Source: Cyclospora cayetanensis (Eukaryota > Apicomplexa > Conoidasida > Eucoccidiorida > Eimeriidae). Taken from it: DNA of 64,000 bases. Shown here piece after piece: positions 29,251-41,195 of the stretch. Positions within the stretch are counted from its first letter, which is position 1, and each line of letters starts with the position of its first letter. Under the pieces are notes generated by a model that was not told the origin of the DNA, ran no database searches, and saw only the letters and a list, made by a program, of their open reading frames with translations. The stretch lies in NCBI RefSeq assembly GCF_002999335.1, contig NW_020312258.1, forward strand, positions 62,001 through 126,000, in the 5' to 3' direction. The position numbers and the translations under genes were made by a program.

Positions 29251-30994
29251 GCGTAGCCCTCTTTCTTTTAGGAGCAGAATTATCAGGCTTAAACATGAGG
29301 TCCATAAAATTGGGACTCTACAGTATAGGACAAAACAAACAGTGCAGAGCCTCCACAAGAACCTGCGGTTTATTTATGCGTAGCCCGCAACCTCGGGGGA
29401 ATCTGGATAAAGCCTAGTAAGCTGCAGCAATGGCCAGAAGGCATCTGTTCGCGGTAGGCAACAGCGGGCCATCAGAATGCGACTGGTGCTTTACCTCAGT
29501 CATACGCTTCTTTAGCTCAGTCGTCCACTGTCATTTTCTGCTTTAGGAAATCTCTCCCGTATTTTCCCTCCAGGTGACATCAATTATTTCTTCTTTTGAG
29601 GCGAGCTTAGCTTGACTGAACCTAGCGATAAAGCACAGGCCTTTTGTGTCCTGAGGTAGCTGCCCGATGCCCGTGTTTATCATGGTGCTAGCATGACGCC
29701 CCCTAAAAGGGAGTGTCGCCAGTAGGTGTGTTTCCCACCTTTTATTCACAGGCCTGACACACACTCACACAAACACACACAAATACACACACACACACAA
29801 AATCCCCCCGTGGTGCTATTTTTCCATCATAGTAGTCCCCTGAGGCCCCCTAAACGTTTTCAGTCGTGCACCTGCGACAGGGCGCAGCGATCCCACGGAC
29901 ACAGGGGTATGCCTTTTGCGTAGCTCTATGTATAAGGCCCTCCATAGGCTTCCTCCGTTTCTTTTTTTAAGAGTGTCCTGACTCCTCACGATGCAGCACA
30001 GTTCTTCTTGCTGCCTCAGAAACTCCTGGTTCCCTCAGAATGCCTTGGCTCCCTACAGTACAGGGAAGCGTTACGGGCCGAAGAGAGAACTTCCCGTGCG
30101 ACTCTTACAGGTCGCTTCTCTCCTCGACAAGTAATGACAGTTTTCATCGCGAGATCTCGGTCAGGGGCGAATGGTCCATAGAACACACTAGGACTTGACA
30201 CCGGAAAGCAAAGAAGGCAGCGAGGCTTTAGCCTGGAGCCGAGTATCTTTTATTGCCCTGAAACATTAGCCTAAAGACCAAATTGCTAGTGTCTGCCAGT
30301 GCATGTCTCGTGTCTTGCGGTTTTGTGCATGTGCCTTACAGGGAGGCTGTCGTTTGGACGTCTAACAAACGGAGGTCCCTACTCGAATGTAGTGTGTACA
30401 GAGGAGATGGACAGGGCTCTTCCAAGACTCCTTTGGGTCGTAACTGTCGCGCTTTCCTCATGCACCGAGTGGAGGAGTGCCCCTAGGTTCAAAAGGCTGG
30501 TTGCGGAATTTTGTACTGGTAGGTTCATGAGGCCCCGGAGGTTGTCTACGCGGATAGAGGTCGTAACTGGTCTCCTCGGCATTCTTAGCTATACCTTCAA
30601 ACCAAACAAAGCGAGGAGCGTAAAACGAAGGCCGAAAAAATGTGGCAGGTAGGGGGCCCTCTCGACACTAGTCAGGCGGACCCTTCGTGAGGAGGGCCCC
30701 AGGAGGGATCCAGTGGGCCTACGACACGATAATGTGGTAAACAGGAAACCGCGGTTTCAAATTAGGCATTTTTGCAAATGGGCTCGAAGCGGTGCATCCA
30801 AGGTTTAGGATTTGGGGTAGAAGGATCGGAGCACGAGTGCCACGAATCATCATCGACTTTATGGACGACTCCTGTGCATCACGTCTTTCAGAGTTGCAAA
30901 ACCGTGAAAACCCCGAATTTCAAGCCTAGACCTCCAATTCACATCGACTTTGTCGTGTTTGCCTGGCTCCACCTGTGTCCTTACCTTTCGATTC
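29251..30994. other. no gene recognised; upstream of DNMT2
   Basis: Only short frames on both strands are present, with no recognised motif. It contains the CA repeat at 29755 and probably the DNMT2 promoter towards the right end. Confidence 0.35.
29755..29802. repeat. (CA)n imperfect microsatellite
   Basis: About 45 bp of CA dinucleotide with interruptions lies just outside retroelement copy B. Confidence 0.9.
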
Positions 30995-32803
30995 ATGCCT
31001 CATTCTGCCCTTCCTTCTTCCTCAGGGCGTTCGGGGCCTCTTCGGCCCCCACCCCCGGGCAGGGCCTCTGCGCAGAACACCCCTGGCAAGAGCTCTAGTG
31101 AGGGGCCCCCTTCACCTCCCTCAGAGTGCCGCCTCACCGGAAAGGTGTCTCCCAGGGGGCCCCCGAATAGCCCTGATGGTGTTCCGCTGCGCGTTATTGA
31201 GTTTTTTAGTGGAATTGGCGGCCTGCGCTTGGGTTTAGAAGCGGCCTTGCGAACTTTAACTCAGGGGGATTCAAGCCTCCATCCCGTGGAGTTTGTAGCT
31301 GCCTACGATATAAGCACGACTGCGAATGCAGTCTACGCGCACAATTTTTCAGCGTTGCCAAAGTGCGTGTCAGTAGAGCATTTGGCGCTGCAGCAAGTGG
31401 ATGGCAAGGCAGATCTTTGGTTGCTTTCCCCGCCTTGTCAGCCGTATACTCGAGGAGGCAAGGGCTTGGATTCGAGAGATGGGAGGGCGGTGGGCCTGTT
31501 GCACTTGTTGCAGCTGCTGCGGCAGTGTACCTCGCCTCCCCGATTTCTCTTCCTGGAGAATGTGCCGGGGTTTGAGAGCTCAGTGTGCTGCGCTGAGCTC
31601 CAACAGACTCTAGCAATGCAGCATTACACTTTGGAGCAGTTCCTTCTCTCCCCCACACAGATTGGCTTTCCCAACACACGAGTCCGATTCTACTGCCTCG
31701 CAAGGAGGGGAGCAGCGCCGCTTTCAGAGCCTATGCAGCAGGATTTCATGGAGCCGTCGAGGCAGCCAGAGTGGAGACAGCGCGAAGGGCCTTTAGCAAC
31801 TGAGTATACTGCTGATTTTGGACCGGTAGGGGCCTTGCCTTTCGTAAGTCTGGAAGTGCCGCCCATAGCAAACGGGGCCCCTCGCTCTTCTTTAGCGCTC
31901 CCCATCAAAGAGTTCCTCGAGGAAGATATCCCAGAAGACGAGAAACCGCAACTTGAAGTGCCTCCCTGGAGACTTGCAAGGTTCAGGGAACCGACGGACG
32001 GAGAAGAGAGTTCGGGGACAGAAGCAGCACGACAGGAAAACGCGGGAAAAGACGACGGCAAGGGGGGTCCCCAGAAAGTCGAGAACGCTGTCGACAGGAA
32101 GGCGTATTCAGACGCAGCAGACAAATCTTTTCAGGCGAAGCGAGAGGCTCAAACGGAAGCGAGAAATGGAGAAGAGCAGGACCAGGGACGCAATGGATTT
32201 CGACTGGAGCTAGTCACTCCCAGCTGCACTGTGTGCGGGACGTTTACAAAAGGCTACGGGCAAAACCTCCATAGGGGGGGGCCTCTACTTCTTATTCGGA
32301 GTCACCTTCAGCAGTCTGCAGATGCAGACGCCGCAGCAGCGGAAATGTCAACGCCAGCAGCACCCACCACTGCAGCCTCCTCAGTTGCAGCAGCAGCAGC
32401 ATCAACACCACCCACGGGAGAAGCAGTGGCAACAGATTTATCCGCATCCACTCCAAATTCAACCCGTTTCCGCCGGCTGCTCCCTGAAGACTCCGTGCGA
32501 TTCTTTTCTAGCCGCGAACTGCTGCGCCTGCACGGTTTCCCAGAGACCTTCGGGTTCCCCAAAGTGCTTTCCTTCAGGAAGCGGGCAGCCCTCGTTGGAA
32601 ACTCCGTTAATGTCGAAGTCGTAGCGGTTCTGCTGCAGCACTTGCTGCAACATTTGCTGCACCAAGAAGGAGGCAAGCAAGAGCAGCAGCAGGAAACGCA
32701 ACAGTCACCAAGGCGTTCTTTACGATGCGGAAGTCGCCACAGGAGCGCCTCCAGTGCTCTAGCAAGGGAAGCAACAGCAGCGCACCGTTCGCGCCGTGCT
32801 TAG
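30995..32803 (+). CDS. DNMT2: DNMT2-type tRNA cytosine-5 methyltransferase
   Basis: DNMT2/TRDMT1 enzymes use S-adenosylmethionine to methylate C38 of tRNAs. The gene is one exon of 602 codons from the first in-frame ATG at 30995. Visible motifs are: motif I VIEFFSGIGGLRLGLEA (residues 68-83), motif IV PPCQPYTRGGKG with catalytic Cys148, motif VI ENVPGF at 188-193, motif VIII QIGFPNTRVRFYCLA near 222-236, and motifs IX/X RELLRLHGFPETFGFP and LVGNSVNVEVVAVLL near 507-547. PPCQP(F/Y)TR is the DNMT2 signature rather than that of DNA methyltransferases. The family CFT motif appears here as TFT within CGTFTKGYG (about residue 416). About 110 acidic, low-complexity residues (about 300-400) and an Ala/Thr-rich insert (about 440-490) make it longer than the roughly 390-residue animal enzyme. 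Confidence 0.92.
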   Translation: MPHSALPSSSGRSGPLRPPPPGRASAQNTPGKSSSEGPPSPPSECRLTGKVSPRGPPNSPDGVPLRVIEFFSGIGGLRLGLEAALRTLTQGDSSLHPVEFVAAYDISTTANAVYAHNFSALPKCVSVEHLALQQVDGKADLWLLSPPCQPYTRGGKGLDSRDGRAVGLLHLLQLLRQCTSPPRFLFLENVPGFESSVCCAELQQTLAMQHYTLEQFLLSPTQIGFPNTRVRFYCLARRGAAPLSEPMQQDFMEPSRQPEWRQREGPLATEYTADFGPVGALPFVSLEVPPIANGAPRSSLALPIKEFLEEDIPEDEKPQLEVPPWRLARFREPTDGEESSGTEAARQENAGKDDGKGGPQKVENAVDRKAYSDAADKSFQAKREAQTEARNGEEQDQGRNGFRLELVTPSCTVCGTFTKGYGQNLHRGGPLLLIRSHLQQSADADAAAAEMSTPAAPTTAASSVAAAAASTPPTGEAVATDLSASTPNSTRFRRLLPEDSVRFFSSRELLRLHGFPETFGFPKVLSFRKRAALVGNSVNVEVVAVLLQHLLQHLLHQEGGKQEQQQETQQSPRRSLRCGSRHRSASSALAREATAAHRSRRA

Positions 32804-34020
32804 GCCGCAATTGCTGCTGCAGCTGAAGGTGGCTCACTTTGATTTCGCTTGATAAGGCTACGTAGCCCCAGCTGCCGTTCCTAAAGTATTGCTACTGCCT
32901 TTGAAATGTCTGTACCTCCTACCAAGGGCAACCGCAAGCGCGGTAAAACAGGGACTTCTCTGCAGAATGCGGAAGGTCCTCGCTACCCTTGCCGCTAGCT
33001 CAGGTAAATTCACACCCATACAAAGCGCTGGACGGGGGGTTGCGCCATGTAGTTACGGGGGCCGCTCACGTCTGAACGCAGCTGAAGCGCTTGCCTACTT
33101 GTTTCAGCTGTCTACACTGAGAACCTGAGAACCCGCGACTAGGCTGGTACATTGTTTCGGCAACTAAACGATACCTGGCACGAAGGAAGGCCAGTACAGC
33201 TGCTGCGTAGCATACGTGTAGTTAGCTCGGAGCATGATTCCACCAAATAGTAATGGAGGGGCCTCGCCGGCCCGGGCTCTGAACGGAGTCGCCACGGCCT
33301 CTACAATGCCTTGTGGGGCGGCTTCAAGAGTCTGCAGTAGATAATGCAGCCCCTCAGAATTGGTGCGCGTCCTCGAGGCATTTCTGCCTCGGCCCCTCAT
33401 GAACGCTGGTGAGCAGACGGGTCTGCTTTCCCGTTCTCCTCCGGATGCTCTAACGCAATCTGCCGCTGCGTCAGATGGCAGTGTCACGAGGACAACAAGG
33501 GACATCGAGAAAGTGCATTTGGAGCATTAGATATAGTACAGCTCCTCCAAACGAGGAACAAGCCCCCGACACTAGAGGGGAGGAGAACTATTCCTGCCCC
33601 CTTACGGCCTGCCTCCCTCTGAACCCCTGCTGTGTCCTGTACGCACGTGTATATATACATTGGTAAAGGCAATGAACATCGATGTGTCCATATGCCTTCC
33701 TACGCTGGCTTTCCATCTCGTTCCGTTTAGTTCCTTCCGGCTGCGATGACGGGAGCGAAGGAGCAAGCACATATAAGCGGAAGGCGTTCGGCACCAGTTG
33801 TGCGCATTTACTAAGAAGACGAGGGAGCCGAAGGGGGAGAGATCGCCATATGTAGATATGGGGGCAGCTGGAAACCTCCCCCTCACCTCCCCCTAACGCC
33901 GTCCTCGTTGGCATCCTACTCCGGTTGCGGCCAATCCCCCGCATCGGGCCCTCCGCCTTTCCCTTCGCCTTACCCTCCCCCTTGTCCTCCTAAGAGCATG
34001 TTTAGCCTCTATAAGAGCTT
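32804..34020. other. no gene recognised
   Basis: The interval lies between the 3' ends of DNMT2 and the minus-strand kinase pseudogene. Short frames occur on both strands without motifs. Confidence 0.35.
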
Positions 34021-35962
34021 GTAGGGGGTTATGTAGTTGCCTTCAAAAGCTTTGCTGAATTTACGCTGCTCTACCTGGGCGAAGTCCAGGTTACTGAGTT
34101 AAGGGTCGTCCGCGCACTGCTTCAGATCGTAGCGCTTTTCAGCATCTGGCTCCAGCATGTGCCTGACAAGATCTTCCGCTTCCTCCCTGCGGGGAAGGGG
34201 CAAGTCGGATGTCCACTCCAGCATCTCTTTAAAGGTGACGCCTAGAGCATAGACGTCCGTCTTGTAATCGAACACCTGGTATTCACCATCAAACGTAAGC
34301 TCTGGTGTGATGTAGTGCTGCGTGAAGATGATCTCAACCTCGTCGCCGTACATTGTTGCAGGCACTCCGTTGCGCCAAAATCCCTCAAAGTCTGCTAGAA
34401 GGGCATGTCCGTCCTGACTGACGAAAAAGTTGCAGCCCTTAATATCCCTGTGAACTCAGCCCCTCTTGTGCATACCCCAGAGGCCGTAGATCATCTACGC
34501 AAATGCCGATTGCTCGTTTACCTTTTCTAGCATCCTCCGAGTGTAGAGAGCAACGTCGGCTCTCCCTCGCGGGGTTATGAGATAAGGGGTACTAGAGTCG
34601 AAATCCCCGTACGCCCCCAAAGAGGGCAGAGCGAGGGGAAGTCCCCTCGCCAGCTTTTCGTGTGCAAACATCTCCGAGGCCACCTCCTTCGGGCTACAAC
34701 CCGCAGTGGACTTTCCCTTTTACAACTATGCCCTCAGCCTTCTGTGCGTCCGATAGCCCCAGGAAGGCGGCCAGACGCGCGGAGGGACCTGGGATCGACA
34801 ACAGCGAAACGGGCTTCTTTTTGAGCCGCCTAAGCAATGGTTGTATCTCAGGGAACTCTGCCTCGTCTAAGGCCGGCAAATCCCGCACATATTTGTCCCA
34901 AGACGGCGGCGTCTGGCATGAACATCACCGGAAACGCGAGAGGCCAAGAAGGAAACAACAATATAACACACACATAAACATGCACACGGACACGTATGCA
35001 CACTCACACGCGTGCTTGCAGGATTAAGCTCATCCAAGAAGGCATTGTCATTCGTGTACCTCGCTACGGTGTTCTGCCCCTCCCAGCTGTGAAGAGAACT
35101 CCCCCAGGGCCCATCTTCGTAAGTAATCTGGCCGTGTTGTCTGATTGGTTTTTGCCCTCGTGCAACGGAGGCGAAGGAAGTCGCATGTGCCAACGCAGCT
35201 GGGGTGGGCCTGAATCTTTTGGCAGCAGCATCTACCATGTCAAAGGTTCATTTCTGTGCCTGTTCTCACCTAAAAGCCGCACTTTCGCCTTCCGCAGCGC
35301 CTGACGGGGGCTGTGGTAGAGCTCGCTCGTCTTTCGCCAAAGAGCAAGGCCAGCCACAGCAGAGCCAAGAGCCCTGCAAGCACGCAAGAGTCGCAAGGGA
35401 CACGTTGCACGGGCGGGTTACACAGAGGAATCCCTGCACAATCATAAAAAGACAAGACAAGTAGAGCTATACGCCAAGGAGCACTTTGACTGCCGTGTGG
35501 CTCTTCTGGCCCCAGAATTGCAAATGGGAAGAGCCCCTTCTACGCGATGGACGCAAGGTACACCTTGGCTTACCCTAGCAAACTTCCCCATTCGGGGCGA
35601 ATCATACGAGGCATGTTTCATTTCATCCTTGTCCTGGCTTTTAGCCTGCGCAGCCTGGGACCCGGAACAAGTGCCTCTGGCAGTTTGTCCACAGCTCCTG
35701 TTTTTTCATCTGGACCCTCTGACCACGGACTCCTGCAGCCATCAGACAGCTGCTTCCGATCCACGGGGGCAGCTTCTAGGGGCAGACTGATGGGCGATGG
35801 CTGCGGCAACTTGGTGGCGGGTGCCTCAACTTCCTGCCCCAGTGGCTTATCGGAGCCATGTACTACATTACTAGGCGGAGCCTCTTGAGAGCTCACACCC
35901 AGGAGAGGTCTGTAGCAAAGTGTGACGCAGAATACCGCTGCTTGGTGCCTGGAGAGCCACAT
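34021..35962 (-). pseudogene. broken rhoptry-type (ROPK-like) protein kinase gene
   Basis: Rhoptry kinases are secreted by coccidians into host cells. A frame starting at 35962 encodes a signal-peptide-like N-terminus (MWLSRHQAAVFCVTLCYRPL) and a low-complexity spacer. Later exons use donors such as GTGAGAAC near 35280 and a TG-rich intron ending near 34916. The kinase C-lobe is clear: HRDIKGCNFFV (catalytic loop, Asp and Asn present), ADFEGF in place of the DFG region, ITPEL, DYKTDVYALGVTFKEML and a final EKRYDL. Three in-frame stops interrupt it: TAG before MIYGLWGMHKRG, TGA between RG and VHRD, and TAA before LSNLDFAQVEQR. There is also a +1 shift near 34690-34683. Each stop is one substitution from a sense codon. 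Introns placed around all the lesions are possible but look contrived. Confidence 0.7.
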
Positions 35963-37849
35963 CTGGACTCCGGGGATTCAAGGCACAGGTCACCAGCGTG
36001 CAATACAGCAAAATGCAGATCGAGCAATCAGCGGAGGGAAGAAAACTACGGAGGCATCGAAGCACAGGATCGCCTTTTAATAGAGTACAAGGCATTCAAA
36101 AATACTCCCTGGAGCTGGCAACAGGGGGGGAGGGGGGGGAGAGCTGCCAACTGCTAAGCCCCCTCCCCATAACACATTGCGCTGTGGTCTTTCCTTTATG
36201 CAATACACAGATATGAATCCCAGAACCAAACAGCTGGAACCACCCAGCTGCGCTAGCTGTACCTACAGGCCAGCCACACGGGGGGGCGAGCGATGCCGTA
36301 CAACGAGATTATTTGCGGAGAGAACACGGGAGCAAGGAACCATAAGGCGAAATACCAGCCAGAGGGCAGTAAAACGATGGCGCTAAAGGCGAGAAACAAC
36401 TCTAGGTGGAGCTTGTTCGCAGTTTAGCACAATTCTAGCCAGTCCCTGTTGTGCCTTCCCCGAAGCCGCGAGGGCTCCGCGTACTAAAAGAAATCCAAGA
36501 AATGAACAAATTTAGGAACGAGCCCAATACATCTGGCGCCTTCTATATATGAAATTTGACATTTCATTTGTATATCATAAAAGTACAAAAAGGGCAATAC
36601 ACTGACTGCTTAGTGTACGATCCAGTGAGCCTTAGTTTCGGAGCTGAAATTCTCCTCTCCCAGCCCCAAGTGCAGCGGCCACTCCTTCCTTTATATAGGA
36701 GTGCCATACCTTATTTTAAATTTTAGCTGTCAGAAGGAGTGTTTCAAGGGGGCGAATACTACATGGGGTGAAAGCGGGTTCTTGAGGCTTGGGAGACCTT
36801 TTGTGCACTGCTTGCTTGGGAAAGCACCCTAAAAAGTACTTCCGCGGGTATACCATTGCATATTCCCGTAACCAGTGGAGTGCTGCAACGGCAGCGCCCT
36901 CTCTAGCTGCGTCCTCCGCAGATCCGCGGGGCTAGGCTCCCCTTCCTTCTAGTCTGGAGTGTAAGAAGCGAAGCTGCGGTGCATTCTTCTGCCCGGATAA
37001 CAATATTTGACGGGCCAACACAAGTAATTAAACCTTTTAGTCAATTTGTAAATAACTCTTCCAGCCTTGGAAAGTAGGGCTAGTTTACTTAAGACCAGTG
37101 GACGGTACACACTGCGTGCTTGTGCACGAAGCCGCAGAGAAACTCAGTGAGGACGATGCTCAAAGTGCTAACAGGGCGTGCGGAAACGCGCATTTAAACT
37201 GCCTCTCTCCCTTAGAGCCGGAACATTGGGGGATTCGGACGGCCAATGGGGGCCTGAAAGGACACAGACCAGACACACTTGAAATTTAATGAAAACTTCA
37301 CAAAAACCTATTTAAGGACTTCTCAACGTGATTCCCGCGGTCTCCCTTCCGTGTCCCCTGGGGTTTCCGACACTTGGGGAGCTGGAAAGCTAGGATGTGC
37401 GTCGCTGCATCCTCTGAGCAATCAGAGCGTTCACAGCTAATTTCACATAGCGCCGAGCACAAACACACTTTTTCTTGTACAGAGCATGCATATCTTTTTA
37501 ATAAGCAAGATACAGGAAAAGACACACCGATTGGTTTGTTCTTATTTGAACGTATCCAGCATAGTAGAATGCGTTTAAGTAGAGGCGATGTGGAAAGCCT
37601 GAAGTTATGCATTGGATTTATAACTAGAAGGGTATGCCTGTGGCATTCAAGTGGAAGGATAGTTAATAGGATGATCCAAGATCGTGGATGCAACGCTGCA
37701 CTTCATAAGGAACTGCTTGCCTCCCAAATCTCCAACTTATTGAAACCATCACGAAGTGACTTCCTGTACCTGCCGCCCTCACCCTTCAGGGCTCTGGCTT
37801 GAGGGGAGACAGCCGAAGAGCTGGGATGCTTTTTTCTGTATGCTCTTTA
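35963..37849. other. no gene recognised
   Basis: Composition becomes AT-rich after about 36400. Short frames on both strands (for example plus 37374-37802) have no recognised motif. The last part may be retroelement debris next to the LTR-like repeat at 37850. Confidence 0.3.
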
Positions 37850-38085
37850 CACTCTGGGCATTCGCCGATACTTAGAAATAGCATCTAGAACAAAGGGCTT
37901 TATTCACTGTTTCTCATCGTTTAGGCAAACTAACTAGACTCTGCAGCAAAAAGTTGTACGGACACTCAAACCAATTATTCGTCGATCCTTTACTAATTCT
38001 TGACTAAGTATAACAGTGTAGTAGAAAGTGCCTGACTGTAGCCTTTAGCCCACAACAGTTAGTGTGTAGGAAAGGCACAAGATTT
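37850..38085 (-). repeat. LTR-like repeat
   Basis: The blocks CTGGGCATTCGCCGATACTT, AACCAATTATTCGTCG and AGTAGAAAGTGCCTGACTG align by eye to the repeat at 47511-47690 and, more loosely, to 40985-41195 and the ends of copies A and B. It is the same family in the same orientation. Confidence 0.5.
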
Positions 38086-38861
38086 TTGAAGTTGTCAAAG
38101 TAGTGAACAACTAAACTGGTGCATGCGATAGATCGTCATGCGCCACGGAGCTGTAGTATTCCTCTGTCTCAGGAGTATCGGCGCCCTGGCCCTGTGGCCT
38201 AGGAAGAGGCTCCTGCACCTCGTAATTTCACTCATTCGCTCAGATCATCGTTTCGTTGCGCCACTTGGGTCAGCCTCTTCATAGGGCTTGCCCACTTAGT
38301 CACATCCCATACTAGCTTTCCTTCATGGTTATTATCCTCTTTTCAACACCCGAAAAAAATGAAGTTCGGCGTTGTCCATTTTCGCTTGTCAGGTATTGCC
38401 CATGTGGCACACCTTTTCCTAAATTCTCAACTAAGGGGCCTTCCCCACAAACTAGCTACCTTTGCTCCGGGAGTACAGCCTAGCGCGCTATACAGCCGCA
38501 TGGCAAAAATTCTAATAGTGCGGTACTCCTGCGATTCGCATCAAAAAGAAGCGACTGACTGACCTCGCCGTTGGTCTATCCGATTCCAATGATTAGATTA
38601 GACCCTCTGTAAGAAGGATGAACGTTGTGCGCATGTACATCAGGTTACTGGGTACAGATGCTTGGAGTGCTCAGATGGCTCGGCAAAATCCGCGCCGCTG
38701 CCCTTTGTGGCCTAATTCCGGAATGCTGTGTGGTGAAGCCAAGGAGCAAGGAAGGTAGTTCTGTGAAGCTGGCATTCACTAGAAAGATCGAGTCCAATGG
38801 CAACTACCCAGCTGCATGGCGTTGCTTCAAGGATTTACATAAAAAGAGCACTAGCCCAAGT

Positions 38862-39956
38862 TCACACCATAAACTTAATTAGAGTTCTTAAGGTGAACTT
38901 CACCATAAGATGCCGCGTTTTTTGAAGTGCTCCAGCGCATGATAGCCAATATGGAGCACGCGTGCAGGTACGCAGCAGGAATGTAGTACGTGGCCTTATT
39001 GGCTGGGGTGCGCATGCAGCTCTCTGTAGTGCTCTGCTGACAAAGCAGGCGGAAAGACTGTCAACCCTTTCCTCCTTCACAACAGGCCGCCGGGAACTTT
39101 TATACAGGTAAGGGATATAAATATTACTACTGAAGTCGAGCGAAACACCTATTGGCATTTCACCGAATGCTTGTAACGGTTCGGTGTCTGCGCAGGCTGT
39201 GTCATGCACGTACCCAAACCACTTCCAAGCTACTTTCCATCCAGCTTCGGCCCCGTCACTTGTTTCTTACACTATGTAGGAAGGTTCTTGAGATAGACAT
39301 ATGCCCAAATCAGTGGACGTGACCCCTACCTTATCAGAAGCATACTTCTTGCTTTCTCTCTGAAAGACTACTCCTCCACGTACGTTGAAGTTATGCATCC
39401 AGCGATTGCCTGGTTTGGGCGGCCTCCTTATGAGCCTACATGGCTTGCCGAAATGAGATTTAACACATAGCAGATAATGTTTACTTGCCGGTATGTAGTT
39501 GATCGAATAAATTGAAGAATCCTGCAAGTTGCCTAAAAAGGATTTGCTGACCTTGTCCCATATTTCCACATGTATATCAGTCTCAGGTACACTGAACACT
39601 TCTATACTACACTAATTGAAATCAAACAGAAATCGTGTACCAGGCCTTGTTGTTAGAATGAAAGCTTGAAAGGTAGTTAGTTCTGCGGGCAGGTGACTTT
39701 CTCTACACAAATGTGAGCCACCATTAGGGTGCTTCTCTTCATCTGCAGCCCACCAATCGGGTTGCTTCTCCATCCGGCTGATGGCAGCCTCGATGCTTAT
39801 CCTTATGGCCATCCAAATTTTTGTGGTCAGCATCACCTTATGAACGCAAGCATGAACATTATATATCTTAGCGCGACAGGGGTAGAAGCCGTCAGGGAAT
39901 ACCACGGACCCTACTTGAAGCTTCGTCCTACCTCTGGAGTTTTGAAAATATCATTT
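38862..39956 (-). pseudogene. unrecognised 365-codon reading frame with two in-frame stops
   Basis: One minus-strand frame stays open for about 365 codons apart from a TAG at 39614-39612 and a TAA near 39269-39267. That is far fewer stops than expected by chance in sequence of this composition. Segments include VVFPDGFYPCRAKIYN, CVHKVMLTTKIW, KQPDWWAADEEKHPNGG, TDIHVEIWDKVSKSFLG, PPKPGNRWMHNFNVRGG, AGWKVAWKWFGYVHDTAC, TEPLQAFGEMPIGVSL and NIYIPYLYKSSRRPVV. I do not recognise the family. It lies between two LTR-like repeats (37850-38085 and 40985-41195), in the same orientation as the retroelement copies, so it may be an element-encoded or captured gene in early decay. Exons separated by very short introns cannot be excluded. 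Confidence 0.5.
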
Positions 39957-40984
39957 TTCTAAACAGGGATGCATTGACATGAGACTCGTAGGGCTCAAAA
40001 GCTTCGACGGGTCAAGTTTCTTCACCCTTAAGAATAGCACGTACATATGGAAAAGGATGTAGCTTTCTACTCTTATTCCAGTTCTCAAATAAATTTCGCT
40101 ACATCAAAATAAACACGAGTCAGTGAACGGGACGTACGTTGGGCTAACAGCGTGAACACAGTGATCAGGCTATAAATTTTTTTTCTCTTTTCGTTAAAGT
40201 TTGATATTTATGAATTAATAGCACTTCATTTTTGCTCTTACTAAGAATACACGAAAATTAGAGCATCTTAGGGTAAAACCATCACTAAATCTAATATTAC
40301 AAATTATGCTAGAGTAACTCTACACAAAACTACTGCAATTTCATTCATGAATGCGTTTTGTATCGAGAGAAATATTATTAAATAGCAGGTTCCGACTGCA
40401 ACGCCTTACTATAAAGTCAATTACATTATTATTAATATGATTAGTGTGCACCTTGCTAGTACTGGTAAGTAAGGTATGTTGCCTGATTTGAGGGGTCCAG
40501 ACGAGGATCCACCCTGCTAAGTAGACATGTTTGACACGTGCTTGGGGCGTTATCGCCTGTAGGGAGGCTTTTTGTACGCAGAGAGTAGCAGCGACTACCG
40601 TTCGTTGCATTTTCTCTCAATATGATCATTCGGCATTCATGCCACGCATGATTCTAGCTCACTATCCTGGTGGCCCTGCAAAGTTCCGCCTTGAGATCTA
40701 TACTGCTCTATATAGACGAAAGGAAAAAATTGTAACTAGACTGAGGAACTTCGTGTGCTAGCGTAGCGGTCACAAGTGCATTTTTCAATGAAACATGCAG
40801 ACTGGGTGTGATGCTCTACTCGTAGTTGCCACAGGAACCACTTGCCTCCAAACGCAATATAAAGCTTGATACAAAGCAAAAAGGTATCCTCCAAAACAAG
40901 CTAGCTCTTTCTGCTCCCTTCTCTCAGGATCTTGGGAGGTTGTAGAATGGGCAGCTAGTGTGCACGTTGCTATAGCCTCTAATC

Positions 40985-41195
40985 CATTGGGCATTCACAG
41001 TTACTTCCACGCAAGATCACTTAGGCAAACCATATTGTATTCTACCGCATTAAGCTACTTGCACATTCCAACCAATATGGCATACAGGCAATAAACTCAA
41101 AGAGCCAGTTCTGTGCTAATTGTTCATCAAATTTGACTCGCGCAGGAGAAATTGCCCGAAATGTAGCTTTCGGCCCGCTACAGTGTGTGCTTGCC
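40985..41195 (-). repeat. LTR-like repeat
   Basis: It opens with TTGGGCATTCACAGTTACTT, followed by CACTTAGGCAAACC, CCAACCAATATGG and GAAATGTAGC. These blocks are in the same order as in the repeat at 37850-38085 but more diverged. With that repeat it would bracket a roughly 3.3-kb element. Confidence 0.4.

Noticed and set aside
30950..30994. DNMT2 frame extended upstream of the ATG at 30995
   Set aside because: The extension begins at a TTG codon. The first ATG in frame is at 30995 and no motif lies upstream.
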